Shown: one piece after another, positions 7,990-15,268 of the stretch | How the letters are laid out: every line of letters starts with the position of its first letter | Numbering within the stretch: the stretch's first letter is position 1 | From: Oceanobacillus bengalensis | GTDB lineage: Bacteria; Bacillota; Bacilli; Bacillales; Amphibacillaceae | Assembly: GCF_003628445.1 (NCBI RefSeq) | Contig: NZ_RBZO01000033.1 | Span: forward strand, 1-43,122 | DNA length: 43,122 nt | Direction: 5' to 3' | Made by a program: the position numbers and the translations under genes | The notes under the pieces: model-generated | What the model was told of the DNA's origin: nothing | The model's input: the letters and a program-made list of their open reading frames with translations, nothing else | Databases searched by the model: none

Positions 7990-8096
7990 CAACAAATGGG
8001 TATGACCCCAGCTCTCCCGACAATACTGCAAGCACGGTTCTGAGAGGGGAGGAACACAATCCAACATTTGGAGAGGTTCCTTCCTACTCGACCTTG
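7990..8096 (+). mobile_element. Relic of a group II intron 3' end
   Basis: This stretch resembles the last part of Bacillus group II introns. GCTCTCCCGAC (8011-8021) is followed by the 3' half of a domain V-like stem (CACGGTTCTGAG, 8033-8044), then a domain VI-like hairpin (AGGAAC 8050-8055 with GTTCCT 8076-8081) ending in CTACTCGAC (8085-8093). The 5' half of domain V (normally GAGCCGTAYG) is missing, and I find no reverse-transcriptase frame upstream, so it cannot splice. The identification is from memory of intron ends. The rest of the 7776-8154 gap holds nothing I recognise. Confidence 0.5.
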
Positions 8097-8154
8097 ACCA
8101 GGTATTTATGCTAAATTTGTTGATTATGATATGATTCATGAGCAGAAAAGATTC

Positions 8155-8184
8155 AAAACAGGCTTATAGTTTCAAGCCTGTTTT
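8155..8184 (-). terminator. Terminator of the YusW-like gene
   Basis: AAAACAGGCTT (8155-8165) pairs perfectly with AAGCCTGTTTT (8174-8184), an 11-pair stem with an 8-base loop, five bases beyond the stop of the minus-strand gene at 8189. The stem carries T runs in both directions. Confidence 0.85.
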
Positions 8185-8188
8185 AAAT

Positions 8189-8683
8189 TTACTTCCTATA
8201 CTCTTTCTCGGTTCCGCTAGTAAATTGGATCTCTAGTTCGATATTTTGTGCGTCTTCAGGTATGTTAAATGCCTCTGTAATTGTATTTAAAATTTCTTCC
8301 TCTGGTGTACCTTCATCAAAGGTAAAGGAAGAAAATATACTATCCAGTTCTTCCATTGCTGCATCACCGTTTAAATCGATATCTTGTGACTTATCTAGAT
8401 AGGATGCTTCCATTTTGTCATTCTTTTCATTTTCATAGTCGACATCAAGAGCATCATTTGTATCTTCATAATCTGCATCAAGATCAAATTTCGTAAAACC
8501 GTATCCGGTGTTTGTGTTAGTATCTGTATCGTTAGTCGAGTTTGTGTTGTTTTCATCTGCTTGTTGCTGATCTTCATTTGTAGCGGTTTGTGGGGGATTT
8601 TCCACTTCATCATTATCACCACAAGCAACAAGTAATATCGATAAAATCATGAAACTCCCTATCCAAAATATTCTTTTTTTCAT
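8189..8683 (-). CDS. yusW: YusW-like lipoprotein
   Basis: This 164-aa protein has a lipoprotein signal: basic MKKR, a hydrophobic stretch, and the lipobox LLVAC with Cys21 as the lipidation site. A low-complexity Asn/Asp/Thr/Gln linker follows (about 24-60), then a YusW-type domain (about 61-164) beginning GYGFTKFDLDADY, with the acidic EEEILNTITEAFNI helix near the C-terminus. It is expected on the outer face of the membrane. YusW proteins have no established biochemical role. It is a single gene: an AGGAGTG ribosome site precedes the ATG and a terminator sits just after the stop. Confidence 0.85.
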   Translation of the reverse strand: MKKRIFWIGSFMILSILLVACGDNDEVENPPQTATNEDQQQADENNTNSTNDTDTNTNTGYGFTKFDLDADYEDTNDALDVDYENEKNDKMEASYLDKSQDIDLNGDAAMEELDSIFSSFTFDEGTPEEEILNTITEAFNIPEDAQNIELEIQFTSGTEKEYRK

Positions 8684-8777
8684 CCTGATAGCACTCCTTT
8701 ATCTCTATTCAAATTTATAAGTTTTATTATTTCCAAAGTGGAAGTAGAATAAACAAAATAGAGTGACGCTACGATTG

Positions 8778-8818
8778 ACAAAACGTTTTGTTGCCCAGTA
8801 TTTGTCGAAATACCGGGC
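8778..8818. repeat. Palindrome and adjacent stem-loop
   Basis: ACAAAACGTTTTGT (8778-8791) is a perfect 14-bp palindrome that overlaps a TTGACA hexamer (8775-8780). Immediately after, GCCCAGTATTT (8793-8803) pairs with AAATACCGGGC (8808-8818) with one mismatch. Both lie between two minus-strand genes. They may be an operator or an extra terminator; no gene downstream on the plus strand would use the -35-like hexamer. Confidence 0.4.
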
Positions 8819-8832
8819 TTGAAAATGGATTT

Positions 8833-8869
8833 AAAAAGACCTCTCTAGAACAATTAGAGAGGTCTTTTT
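8833..8869 (-). terminator. Strong terminator after the SDR genes
   Basis: AAAAAGACCTCTCTA (8833-8847) pairs with TAGAGAGGTCTTTTT (8855-8869), a 15-pair stem with A and T runs that works in both directions. It lies about 60 bp past the stop of the minus-strand SDR gene at 8928. Confidence 0.85.
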
Positions 8870-8927
8870 CTGTGTTACTTTATCCAAATTCTAAGGATTG
8901 ATCAAAGTTTCTATTAATGCCTGTTTC

Positions 8928-9818
8928 CTATTGTGCAGTTAATCCTCCATCAACTACAAACTCGGAACCAGTACTGTAACTTGATTCATCTGAAGCAAGA
9001 TATAAAACAAGGTTTGAAACTTCTTCAGGTTTTGCAACTCTTCTAGTTGGTATGTGTTTTGCAAATTCTTTAATTACATCTTTGGAATCCTCTTGAACGA
9101 TCATTGGGGTTTCGATTACACCTGGGTGAACCGAATTTACACGAATACCATAATGAGCTAATCCAAGTGCAGCAGCTTTCGTCATTCCTCGTACCGCAAA
9201 TTTTGTATCCGTATATCCAATCGCACCGCCAACAAGGCCATTCATGGATGAAATATTTACAATCGAACCACCATTTGCTTTTTTCATTGATGGGGTAACT
9301 GCCTTCATACCAAGAAATACAGAAACTTGATTAATGTTGATGATTCTTCTGTACTCTTCTTCCGTTATTTCTTCAATGGATTTATTCATGCTAATGCCTG
9401 CATTGTTGACCAATACATTTACAGGGCCAAATTCTTTTTCCGATTCTTCAATAACTTCATTCCAATTTGCTGCTTTTGTTACGTCAAGTTTTAAAAACTT
9501 CGCATTTTCTCCAAGTTCCTTAGCTAATGCTTGTCCTTCTTCTTCAAGAATATCTGCAATGACTACTTTAGCGCCTTCCTTTACTAACAATCGTGCATGA
9601 GAAGCGCCCATTCCACGTGCTCCTCCAGTAATAATTGCTACTTTATCATTGATACCGAATTTACCCCATTCATTTGCAGCCACACGTGATATACCACGAA
9701 TGGCTTCTTTAGTTGCTGCATATGCTGCTTGTGTTTCGTGACCTTCTAATCCAGCACCAGATGCAAAATTAATTACATTTCCTTTTGATTCTTTCAAATA
9801 TGGAAGTGCAGCTTTCAT
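8928..9818 (-). CDS. Short-chain dehydrogenase carrying a fused fragment of a second SDR
   Basis: This 296-aa ORF is a chimera. Residues 1-56 are the catalytic middle of one SDR (S20, Y33-x3-K37 in YAATK) without its cofactor domain. From about residue 57 (NDKVAIITGGARGMG) a complete classical SDR of about 240 residues begins: glycine motif TGGARGMG at 64-71, NNAG at 137-140, Ser at 189-190, Y201-x3-K205 and the C-terminal VDGG. No in-frame start codon lies at the junction, so the enzyme would carry a foreign N-terminal tail or use a poor internal start. The ATG overlaps the upstream stop (TAATG), which could allow coupled translation. Such SDRs reduce or oxidise a keto/hydroxy group with NAD(P). 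A role beside the plus-strand acyl-CoA cluster is possible. Confidence 0.75.
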   Translation of the reverse strand: MKAALPYLKESKGNVINFASGAGLEGHETQAAYAATKEAIRGISRVAANEWGKFGINDKVAIITGGARGMGASHARLLVKEGAKVVIADILEEEGQALAKELGENAKFLKLDVTKAANWNEVIEESEKEFGPVNVLVNNAGISMNKSIEEITEEEYRRIININQVSVFLGMKAVTPSMKKANGGSIVNISSMNGLVGGAIGYTDTKFAVRGMTKAAALGLAHYGIRVNSVHPGVIETPMIVQEDSKDVIKEFAKHIPTRRVAKPEEVSNLVLYLASDESSYSTGSEFVVDGGLTAQ

Positions 9819-10120
9819 TAATTAAAATGTAGGATAAATCCTGTGCCAAATGACAGGTCTAAGTCAGCTTGAGTTGTTTCTTCAAATGTTACTTGTTTAG
9901 ATGCATGAGCATTGTTGACTAATACATCCAGTTTCCCGTATTTTTCAGCTACTGTAGTGACAATTTGTCCAAGATTATCTCGATCCATTAAATTAGCTTG
10001 AAGGAACATGGATTTTGGAGATATTGTTTGTAGTTCTTGTTCCATTGCTTTCCCCATACCGTTGCCGATTCCACCAGCACCGCCAGTAATAATAATGACT
10101 TTATCTTGTAATTTACCCAA
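9818..10120 (-). pseudogene. N-terminal part of a broken short-chain dehydrogenase
   Basis: The gene starts at TTG 10120 (AAAGGAG nine bases before it gives MGKLQDKVIIITGG) and encodes the glycine motif TGGAGGIG and an NNAH version of the NNAG motif. After about 100 residues the frame shifts and stops at 9818-9820; the continuation (MKAALPYLK..., Ser, Tyr-x3-Lys) is in another frame as the head of the next ORF. The stretch between the glycine motif and QANLMDRDNLG is also shorter than in the family, suggesting an in-frame deletion. The C-terminal third was lost by fusion to the following SDR. It is very likely non-functional. Confidence 0.7.
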
Positions 10121-10363
10121 TCTTGTCATCTCCTTTTAAAAGTGAATTTTAGGGAGAGTGACTGCTTCTGTTGCATAATTCAAACCACTCGAAAAAAATA
10201 AATGAATCTTAGCGCGCCAACGTACACTAAAGATTCAAATAATAGAATTCATTAAAGGGCTGTTAAATTTTAAAGTATCATGTTAAGATTATTCTATAAA
10301 TTCAAAATTAAAAATAATCTATTTTTAGATAAGTTACTGAGATTATTAAAGGGGGTCTTCGTT

Positions 10364-12424
10364 TTGAATGATAGGAAGAAAAACATGGACTCTAGGACAG
10401 ATAGGGATTTTTCTGTTCAATTGAAAAACAGCAATAAGTTCAATCCTAATTGGTCCAGTCAAATAAGCAAATTCCATGTTATATGTATTTATGAAAGTAA
10501 AAAATTGAATGCTGATGATACTAGATCTCAAATAGAAAGAGAAATTCCTAAATTTACAGCACTTCAAGTTTATAGTGAATTTGGTGGGACTACTACCTAT
10601 ATTGTTTGGGACAGTACATATCAAGAAAATAAGGAATTATTTATTGAATTGCGGTATACAGCTAGAGATGAGTTAGTCCTTAGAATCGCAAGGAATATTG
10701 TACTTTATTTGATAAAGAGATATGAAGAATATAGTGGCATGTCTGCAACTACTCATCCAAAGCTCAAGGACCGGGAGCATATTCATTTTCTTATTCAAAA
10801 GTTTTATACCAGCCTTAAGAAAAGCACCTTTCTAAAAGACAACATGGTTTGGGAAGATTTCTGTAATTTCTTTAATGAACATTTAATCGAATGGACTTTC
10901 CAAGATATGGAGTACTCTATTGGAAATGATATATTACGTAAAATGGATAAACTAGAATTAAATGAACGATTCTTAGATTTTCTTTCTAAAAACGTTAAGG
11001 AAAATAGGAAATTTCAACAGAGATTTCTAGAGATTGTTAATCATTATACGAAGGAATGGATAAATAAGATAGTAAAGATTATGGATTTAGAACAGTTATC
11101 ACTACAGAAGTTTGAGTTTCTGCTTCATATTCAGTCAGACCAAGTGTATTCGGAACGATCGTTTAGGAAAAATTATCATGTCGTAAACAAAGGCAACCTT
11201 GAAGTAATGAGCAATTCCCTTTATCAATCTACTCGAGAAGCACTTTCACAAAATACTTTTGATTCCGTTCATTCATCTCCATGGCCGACCGCATTGCTTC
11301 GTAAAGGTCAACTAACTGGTTCAGTGAAAATGATGCCCTCCATAACATCGAATGAAAATGAAAGGCATTTAGCCAATATGTCTTGGAAGCAAGTAGTACA
11401 GCTTTCGGAATTAGATGTAGACGTTCTTGATGCACTATGCGCTTACTATTTAACGAATGCTAGACACTATAAAGATGTTGTAGAAATTCGCATTGATTAT
11501 TTATTGTCTCTACGTGGTTTGAGACCAAAACTAGGTGGAAATGGTGGACGAGGTGGTTATGAAAAAAGCCAGCGTTATGAAATTTTGAAATCGCTTTCAA
11601 GAATACAAAGCTTATGGCTTGATATCGATCAAGTCGTTATTTATGCAAATGGGAAACCGGAGCATGTATCCCTTAAAGGAAGGATATTTGCGTTTAAAGA
11701 TAAAAATAATAAGGAATACGAAATAGATGAGAAATCATTGGAGGGTAACTTATATTATACGGTCGGGGATGTATTTGAAAAATTCCTATTTGGTTCTGGA
11801 AGGCAAGTGGCTTTGTTACCAATGAAAACATTACAATACAATCCCTATAAAGAAAAGATAGAAAAGAGATTAATAAGATATCTTAGCTGGAGATGGAGAA
11901 CACAAGCAAGAAAAGCGGAGTATTTTAAGCCGTATAAAATGAGCACGTTGCTAGAGGTAGTAGGCCTTGAAATCAACAAGAGGGTACCATCAAGGAGTAG
12001 AGACAGAATGGAACAGGCTTTGGATAGACTTTTAGCAGATGGGTTAATTTCATCTTGGCAGTATGAAAAATGGGAGGAAGATATTGCATCTTATAAAGGG
12101 TGGGCTCATATATGGAAGAATTCTACTTTACAAATCATGCCCTCCGAAAGAATTATAGAACAGTATCGATCCATTGAATGGAAGCGGAAGAAAAAATCTA
12201 AGGCTGAGTTAGTTTCGGTTAATCCGGAAGTAGAAATAAGAGTATTAGGTGAGCAAATAAGAAAAACACGGACCCTTTTACGTCTTTCATTACAACGGGT
12301 AGCAGAAGAATTGGAAATATCAACTTCCTATTTAAGTAATATTGAACGAGGAGCTAAAACACCATCAAGTCATGTTCAACGAAGGTTAATTACCTGGCTC
12401 CAAAAAAATTCTATATACGATTAA
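10364..12424 (+). CDS. Large DNA-binding protein, plasmid replication-initiator-like, with C-terminal Xre domain
   Basis: I chose the TTG at 10364 (AAAGGGGG at 10348-10355) over an ATG at 10280 with no ribosome site, giving 686 residues. The first half (about 1-330) is soluble and unrecognised. The region from about 345 to 600 has the style of RepA/TrfA-type initiators: a helical part around LSELDVDVLDALCAYYL, a basic glycine-rich segment LGGNGGRGGYEKSQR, then a winged-helix-like part with KRLIRYLSWRWRTQARK, MSTLLEVVGLEI and ALDRLLADGLISSWQYEKW. The last 60 residues are an Xre helix-turn-helix (IRKTRTLLRLSLQRVAEELE, then SYLSNIERG). A terminator and three 22-bp direct repeats follow at once. 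I read it as a replication initiator; the alternative is a large regulator of the downstream catabolic operon. The initiator match is from remembered patterns. Confidence 0.55.
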   Translation: MNDRKKNMDSRTDRDFSVQLKNSNKFNPNWSSQISKFHVICIYESKKLNADDTRSQIEREIPKFTALQVYSEFGGTTTYIVWDSTYQENKELFIELRYTARDELVLRIARNIVLYLIKRYEEYSGMSATTHPKLKDREHIHFLIQKFYTSLKKSTFLKDNMVWEDFCNFFNEHLIEWTFQDMEYSIGNDILRKMDKLELNERFLDFLSKNVKENRKFQQRFLEIVNHYTKEWINKIVKIMDLEQLSLQKFEFLLHIQSDQVYSERSFRKNYHVVNKGNLEVMSNSLYQSTREALSQNTFDSVHSSPWPTALLRKGQLTGSVKMMPSITSNENERHLANMSWKQVVQLSELDVDVLDALCAYYLTNARHYKDVVEIRIDYLLSLRGLRPKLGGNGGRGGYEKSQRYEILKSLSRIQSLWLDIDQVVIYANGKPEHVSLKGRIFAFKDKNNKEYEIDEKSLEGNLYYTVGDVFEKFLFGSGRQVALLPMKTLQYNPYKEKIEKRLIRYLSWRWRTQARKAEYFKPYKMSTLLEVVGLEINKRVPSRSRDRMEQALDRLLADGLISSWQYEKWEEDIASYKGWAHIWKNSTLQIMPSERIIEQYRSIEWKRKKKSKAELVSVNPEVEIRVLGEQIRKTRTLLRLSLQRVAEELEISTSYLSNIERGAKTPSSHVQRRLITWLQKNSIYD

Positions 12425-12430
12425 ACGAAG

Positions 12431-12462
12431 AGAAGCCTCTTTATTATAGAGGCTTCTTTTAA
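12431..12462 (+). terminator. Terminator of the initiator-like gene
   Basis: AGAAGCCTCT (12431-12440) pairs perfectly with AGAGGCTTCT (12448-12457), followed by a T-rich tract. It begins seven bases after the stop codon and separates the gene from the catabolic cluster. Confidence 0.9.
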
Positions 12463-12530
12463 TTTGCTTTATTTTCTCTTTAAACATTCCTTCAATTACC
12501 GTAAAACCACTAAATCAATTTTTTACTTTA

Positions 12531-12596
12531 TCGGGGTTATCCTGATGGATATTCGGGGTTATGATGTGTGGTTGTCGGGGTTATGATGCACATAAA
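12531..12596. repeat. Three 22-bp direct repeats (iteron-like)
   Basis: TCGGGGTTAT occurs at 12531, 12553 and 12575, exactly 22 bp apart, i.e. two helical turns. Copies 2 and 3 share a longer core (TCGGGGTTATGATG); copy 1 reads CCTGATG after the common part. No fourth copy is visible at 12509 or 12597. Equal spacing on one face of the helix is what origin iterons bound by a Rep protein look like. The alternative is an operator array for the same DNA-binding protein or another regulator of the gene at 12764. Confidence 0.8.
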
Positions 12597-12657
12597 ATAA
12601 ATCCCCTTGTTTCTAAACCCTTGTGCCATATGCTTTCCCCGTTAATCTTTATTCCTT

Positions 12658-12740
12658 TTACTTTCTAATAATATATTAATTTAAAGAAAAAAAATTACAA
12701 AGCCTTTTTTTTTACAAAAGGTAAAGTATAACTAATCAAA
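12658..12740. other. AT-rich tract, candidate duplex-unwinding region
   Basis: About 80 bp of nearly pure A and T (with AATAATATATTAATTTAAAG at 12667-12686 and runs of A and T after it) lies beside the iteron-like repeats. It could be the melting region of an origin or simply the promoter of the operon starting at 12764. I saw no convincing DnaA box and no promoter with good spacing. Confidence 0.4.
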
Positions 12741-12763
12741 AAATAGATAGAGAGGTGGAAGAA

Positions 12764-13207
12764 ATGAATTTAGATTCAAGTGTTGTAGGTCTTTCTGGAG
12801 AGGTCTTTATTTTTGATGTAGAGTTCAGACATATTCGTCAATTTGCAGATGCGATAGGTGATCCAAATCCTTTATATTCGGATAAAGCGTATGCTGAACA
12901 AACAAAATATGGCAGCGTTATTGCTCCACCTACTTTTTCTGTTGCATTTTCTGGGGAAGGTGCGGAGTTACCAATTAAGTTAGATGAGCGGAGGATGCTC
13001 CACGGGGAACAAGAATTCATCAACTATCGTCCCATTAAATTAGGGGACCGCCTGTATTGCCAAAGGAATATAAGTGACCTTTATGAGAAAGAAGGAAAAA
13101 GTGGAAAAATGCAATTCTTAGTGGTGGACACAGAAATGAAGGATGAAGGTGGACAGATGGTGGCAGTTAATAGGATGAACATTATTTATCGAGGTGAGAA
13201 GTCGTGA
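12764..13207 (+). CDS. MaoC-like hotdog protein lacking the catalytic His (hydratase partner subunit)
   Basis: This 147-aa single-hotdog protein belongs to the MaoC/R-hydratase group. The region that normally reads D-x-N-P-L-H here reads GDPNPLYSD: the Asp is present (residue 33) but the catalytic His is Tyr (38). The following YGSVIAPPTFSVAF replaces the usual G-I-AHG. Such non-catalytic hotdogs work as the substrate-binding half of a heteromeric enoyl-CoA hydratase, as in the ChsH1-ChsH2 pair of steroid side-chain degradation. The next gene, overlapping by four bases (GTGA), encodes the catalytic type. I start it at ATG 12764 (AGAGGTGG six bases before); GTG 12755 lies within that ribosome site. 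It opens the catabolic cluster. Confidence 0.8.
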   Translation: MNLDSSVVGLSGEVFIFDVEFRHIRQFADAIGDPNPLYSDKAYAEQTKYGSVIAPPTFSVAFSGEGAELPIKLDERRMLHGEQEFINYRPIKLGDRLYCQRNISDLYEKEGKSGKMQFLVVDTEMKDEGGQMVAVNRMNIIYRGEKS

Positions 13208-13626
13208 TAGCCATAGATATGAATTCTTTACAAGAAGGGCAGGAATTGCAATCGCTTACAAAACCTGCGATTACCAAGGTTCAATTAGTAAAATATGCTG
13301 GGGCTTCTGGGGATTTTAATCCACTGCATACGGATGATGCTTTCGCACAACAAATCGGGATGGATGGAGTCATTGCTCATGGCATGCTAATTATGGGGTT
13401 TATGGGCGAGTACATGATGAACATTGCTGGAGAAATTGCTGAACCAACTAATTTTCGTATGCGATTTGGAGCGATGAGTAGGCCGGGTGATGTGATTACA
13501 TGTTCAGGGAAAGTAGAAAAGGTTTTTGAAAAGGATGGAAAAAAGTTTGTAAGTATACAGCTCAGAGCACAAAAATCAACAGAAGAAGTAGTTGGAACTG
13601 GGAAGTGTGAATTAAGATTTTCCTAG
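13204..13626 (+). CDS. MaoC-family enoyl-CoA hydratase, catalytic subunit
   Basis: This 140-aa protein has the full hydratase-2 motif: GASGDFNPLHTDDAFA with Asp37 and His42, followed by GMDGVIAHGML. The enzyme adds water to a 2-enoyl-CoA to give the 3-hydroxyacyl-CoA. The GTG start overlaps the stop of the preceding MaoC-like gene (GTGA) and has AGGTGAG six bases upstream, so the two are made together. Because the partner lacks the His, the pair most likely forms one heteromeric hydratase with this subunit supplying catalysis. The 3-hydroxyacyl-CoA would be passed to the Ltp-like aldolase encoded next. The substrate chain is not readable from sequence. Confidence 0.88.
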   Translation: MIAIDMNSLQEGQELQSLTKPAITKVQLVKYAGASGDFNPLHTDDAFAQQIGMDGVIAHGMLIMGFMGEYMMNIAGEIAEPTNFRMRFGAMSRPGDVITCSGKVEKVFEKDGKKFVSIQLRAQKSTEEVVGTGKCELRFS

Positions 13627-13655
13627 AATAGGTGAGTAAAAATGGAGGGTGAATC

Positions 13656-14819
13656 ATGTCAAAAATTACAGATCGCTACGCAATAGTCGGGGTAGGGGAA
13701 AGTGAGAGGTCCAAAAATTCTGGAGTTACCCCTTTACATCTTGCGCTAGATGCTGCAAAAGCGGCAATCTCAGATGCTGGACTTGCGGCGAAAGATATTG
13801 ATGGGTTTATGAGTTATAACGAAAATGACTCCTGTACATCTCATCAGTTAGCGACGAACTTAGGGGTCCGTCCAAAATATGTAAAAGATATTTTGGGTGG
13901 TGGAAGTAGTACGGAATTATTAATAGCAGATGCCATCTCACTCATTGAATCAGGTGAATTAAATACCGTATTGATATTCCGCTCCATGAATGGCCGTTCG
14001 GGAAGTCGTATGGGCGGTGGTGGATGGGATTCGAATATGCTTCAGCAAAATATTGATGGGGGAAGTTATATTATTCCGTATGGTGCTGCAAGTCCTGGAC
14101 AGTGGTTCGGTTTATTTGCAACAAGGCATATGTACGAGACTGGGATTACCCAAGAACATCTTGGCCATGTATGTGTGAGCTTCTACGAATATGCACAACG
14201 AAATCCAAAGGCCTTCTTCCATGGTAAACCGTTAACAATAGATGACTATTTGAATACACCGCATTTGAGCTATCCATTTACGAAACACGATTTCTGTCTT
14301 GAGTCAGATGAGGCAAATGCCATAATTGTTACGACAGCAGAACGTGCTAGGGATTGCAAGCAAAAGCCGGTATATGTTATGGGGATGTCTTCAAGACAGT
14401 GTCATCCACATTCCCATTATTGGTCTGATTTATCTCAAGTTGCTTCAGATTATGTTGCTCCTGAAGTCTATCGATCTGCAGGTGTAAAACCAGAAGATAT
14501 TGATGTGGCATCTATATATGACTGTTTTAGCTGGGTCGTATTACGGCAATTAGAAGCATTTGGATTTGCCCCTCGTGGTGAAGTTGGTGATTTTGTTGCA
14601 GAAGGTAATCTTCGTATAGATGGGAAACTACCAACGAATACTGCAGGCGGAATGCTTTCAGAAGGATATACACATGGAATGAATAATGTTTTAGAGATTG
14701 TCAGACAGCTTAGACATCAATACGGCGCAACAGATAGGCAAGTGAATAACTGTGAAATTGGAATTAGTACTGGTTGGGCGGGGCCGGATATAGCTGGTGC
14801 AATGATTCTAAGAAACTAG
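13656..14819 (+). CDS. Thiolase-fold lipid-transfer (Ltp2-like) aldolase
   Basis: This 387-aa protein has the thiolase fold of the SCP-x/lipid-transfer family: N-terminal YAIVGVGESERSKNSG, then DAAKAAISDAGL, and a C-terminal NTAGGMLSEGYTHGMNNV. The usual nucleophile Cys near residue 85 is replaced by Ser-Ser in GGGSSTELL and the C-terminal Cys motif is absent, so it should not do thiolysis. Tyr288 (YDCFSW) and Tyr338 (EGYTHG) lie where tyrosines are conserved in the Ltp2 aldolase group, which cleaves 3-hydroxyacyl-CoA by a retro-aldol reaction with a DUF35 partner. The DUF35 gene follows 14 bp later. Retro-aldol cleavage of a branched or cyclic 3-hydroxyacyl-CoA is the best inference; an acyltransferase role cannot be excluded. 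Confidence 0.8.
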   Translation: MSKITDRYAIVGVGESERSKNSGVTPLHLALDAAKAAISDAGLAAKDIDGFMSYNENDSCTSHQLATNLGVRPKYVKDILGGGSSTELLIADAISLIESGELNTVLIFRSMNGRSGSRMGGGGWDSNMLQQNIDGGSYIIPYGAASPGQWFGLFATRHMYETGITQEHLGHVCVSFYEYAQRNPKAFFHGKPLTIDDYLNTPHLSYPFTKHDFCLESDEANAIIVTTAERARDCKQKPVYVMGMSSRQCHPHSHYWSDLSQVASDYVAPEVYRSAGVKPEDIDVASIYDCFSWVVLRQLEAFGFAPRGEVGDFVAEGNLRIDGKLPTNTAGGMLSEGYTHGMNNVLEIVRQLRHQYGATDRQVNNCEIGISTGWAGPDIAGAMILRN

Positions 14820-14833
14820 TAGGAGGGAAAATC

Positions 14834-15253
14834 ATGACTTATCAAAAACCGATACCATTGAAAAATATCGACAATGCTCCTTATTGGGACGCGGCAGATC
14901 ATCATGAATTGAAACTACAAAAATGTAGCGACTGTTCGAATTATAATCATCCGCCTGGTCCTGGTTGCGCGAAATGTGGAAGTACTAATTTAACATGGGA
15001 GAATTTTGGCGGTGATGTGGAAGGAAAGGTCTATTCCTACATTATTTCTTATCGACCTTTTCTACCAGGATTTCAAAACGATATCCCATTAGTAATTGCA
15101 CAAGTTGAATTAGACAATGTAAAAGATGTAAGAATTATCGCTAACATTATCGACTGTGAAGCCAAAGAAGTTGAAATAGGAAAGACTGTAAAGATGGTCT
15201 GGGAGGATATTACGGATGACAGGGCACTCCCGCAATGGAAAATAATTGAATAG
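14834..15253 (+). CDS. DUF35 OB-fold / zinc-ribbon protein, aldolase partner
   Basis: This 139-aa protein is a stand-alone DUF35 protein: an N-terminal helix, a rubredoxin-like zinc ribbon (CSDCSNYNHPPGPGCAKCG, two C-x2-C pairs, about residues 31-49) and a C-terminal OB fold that binds acyl-CoA. In actinobacterial steroid side-chain breakdown a DUF35 domain, there fused to a MaoC-type subunit (ChsH2), is needed for Ltp2 aldolase activity. Here it is a separate gene right after the Ltp-like gene, so a two-subunit aldolase is expected. ATG 14834 has AGGAGGG seven bases upstream; the longer frame starting inside the previous gene is a shadow. All four ribbon cysteines are present. Confidence 0.85.
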   Translation: MTYQKPIPLKNIDNAPYWDAADHHELKLQKCSDCSNYNHPPGPGCAKCGSTNLTWENFGGDVEGKVYSYIISYRPFLPGFQNDIPLVIAQVELDNVKDVRIIANIIDCEAKEVEIGKTVKMVWEDITDDRALPQWKIIE

Positions 15254-15268
15254 AAAGGAGGCATATGA

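Noticed and set aside
8775-8791. TTGACA overlapping a perfect palindrome, as a plus-strand promoter
   Set aside because: No suitable -10 box or plus-strand gene follows; kept only as a palindrome.
12575-12660. Fourth iteron in inverse orientation near the TTTCCCCGTTAAT stretch at about 12635
   Set aside because: Matches the core only in part and is off the 22-bp register, so it was not counted.
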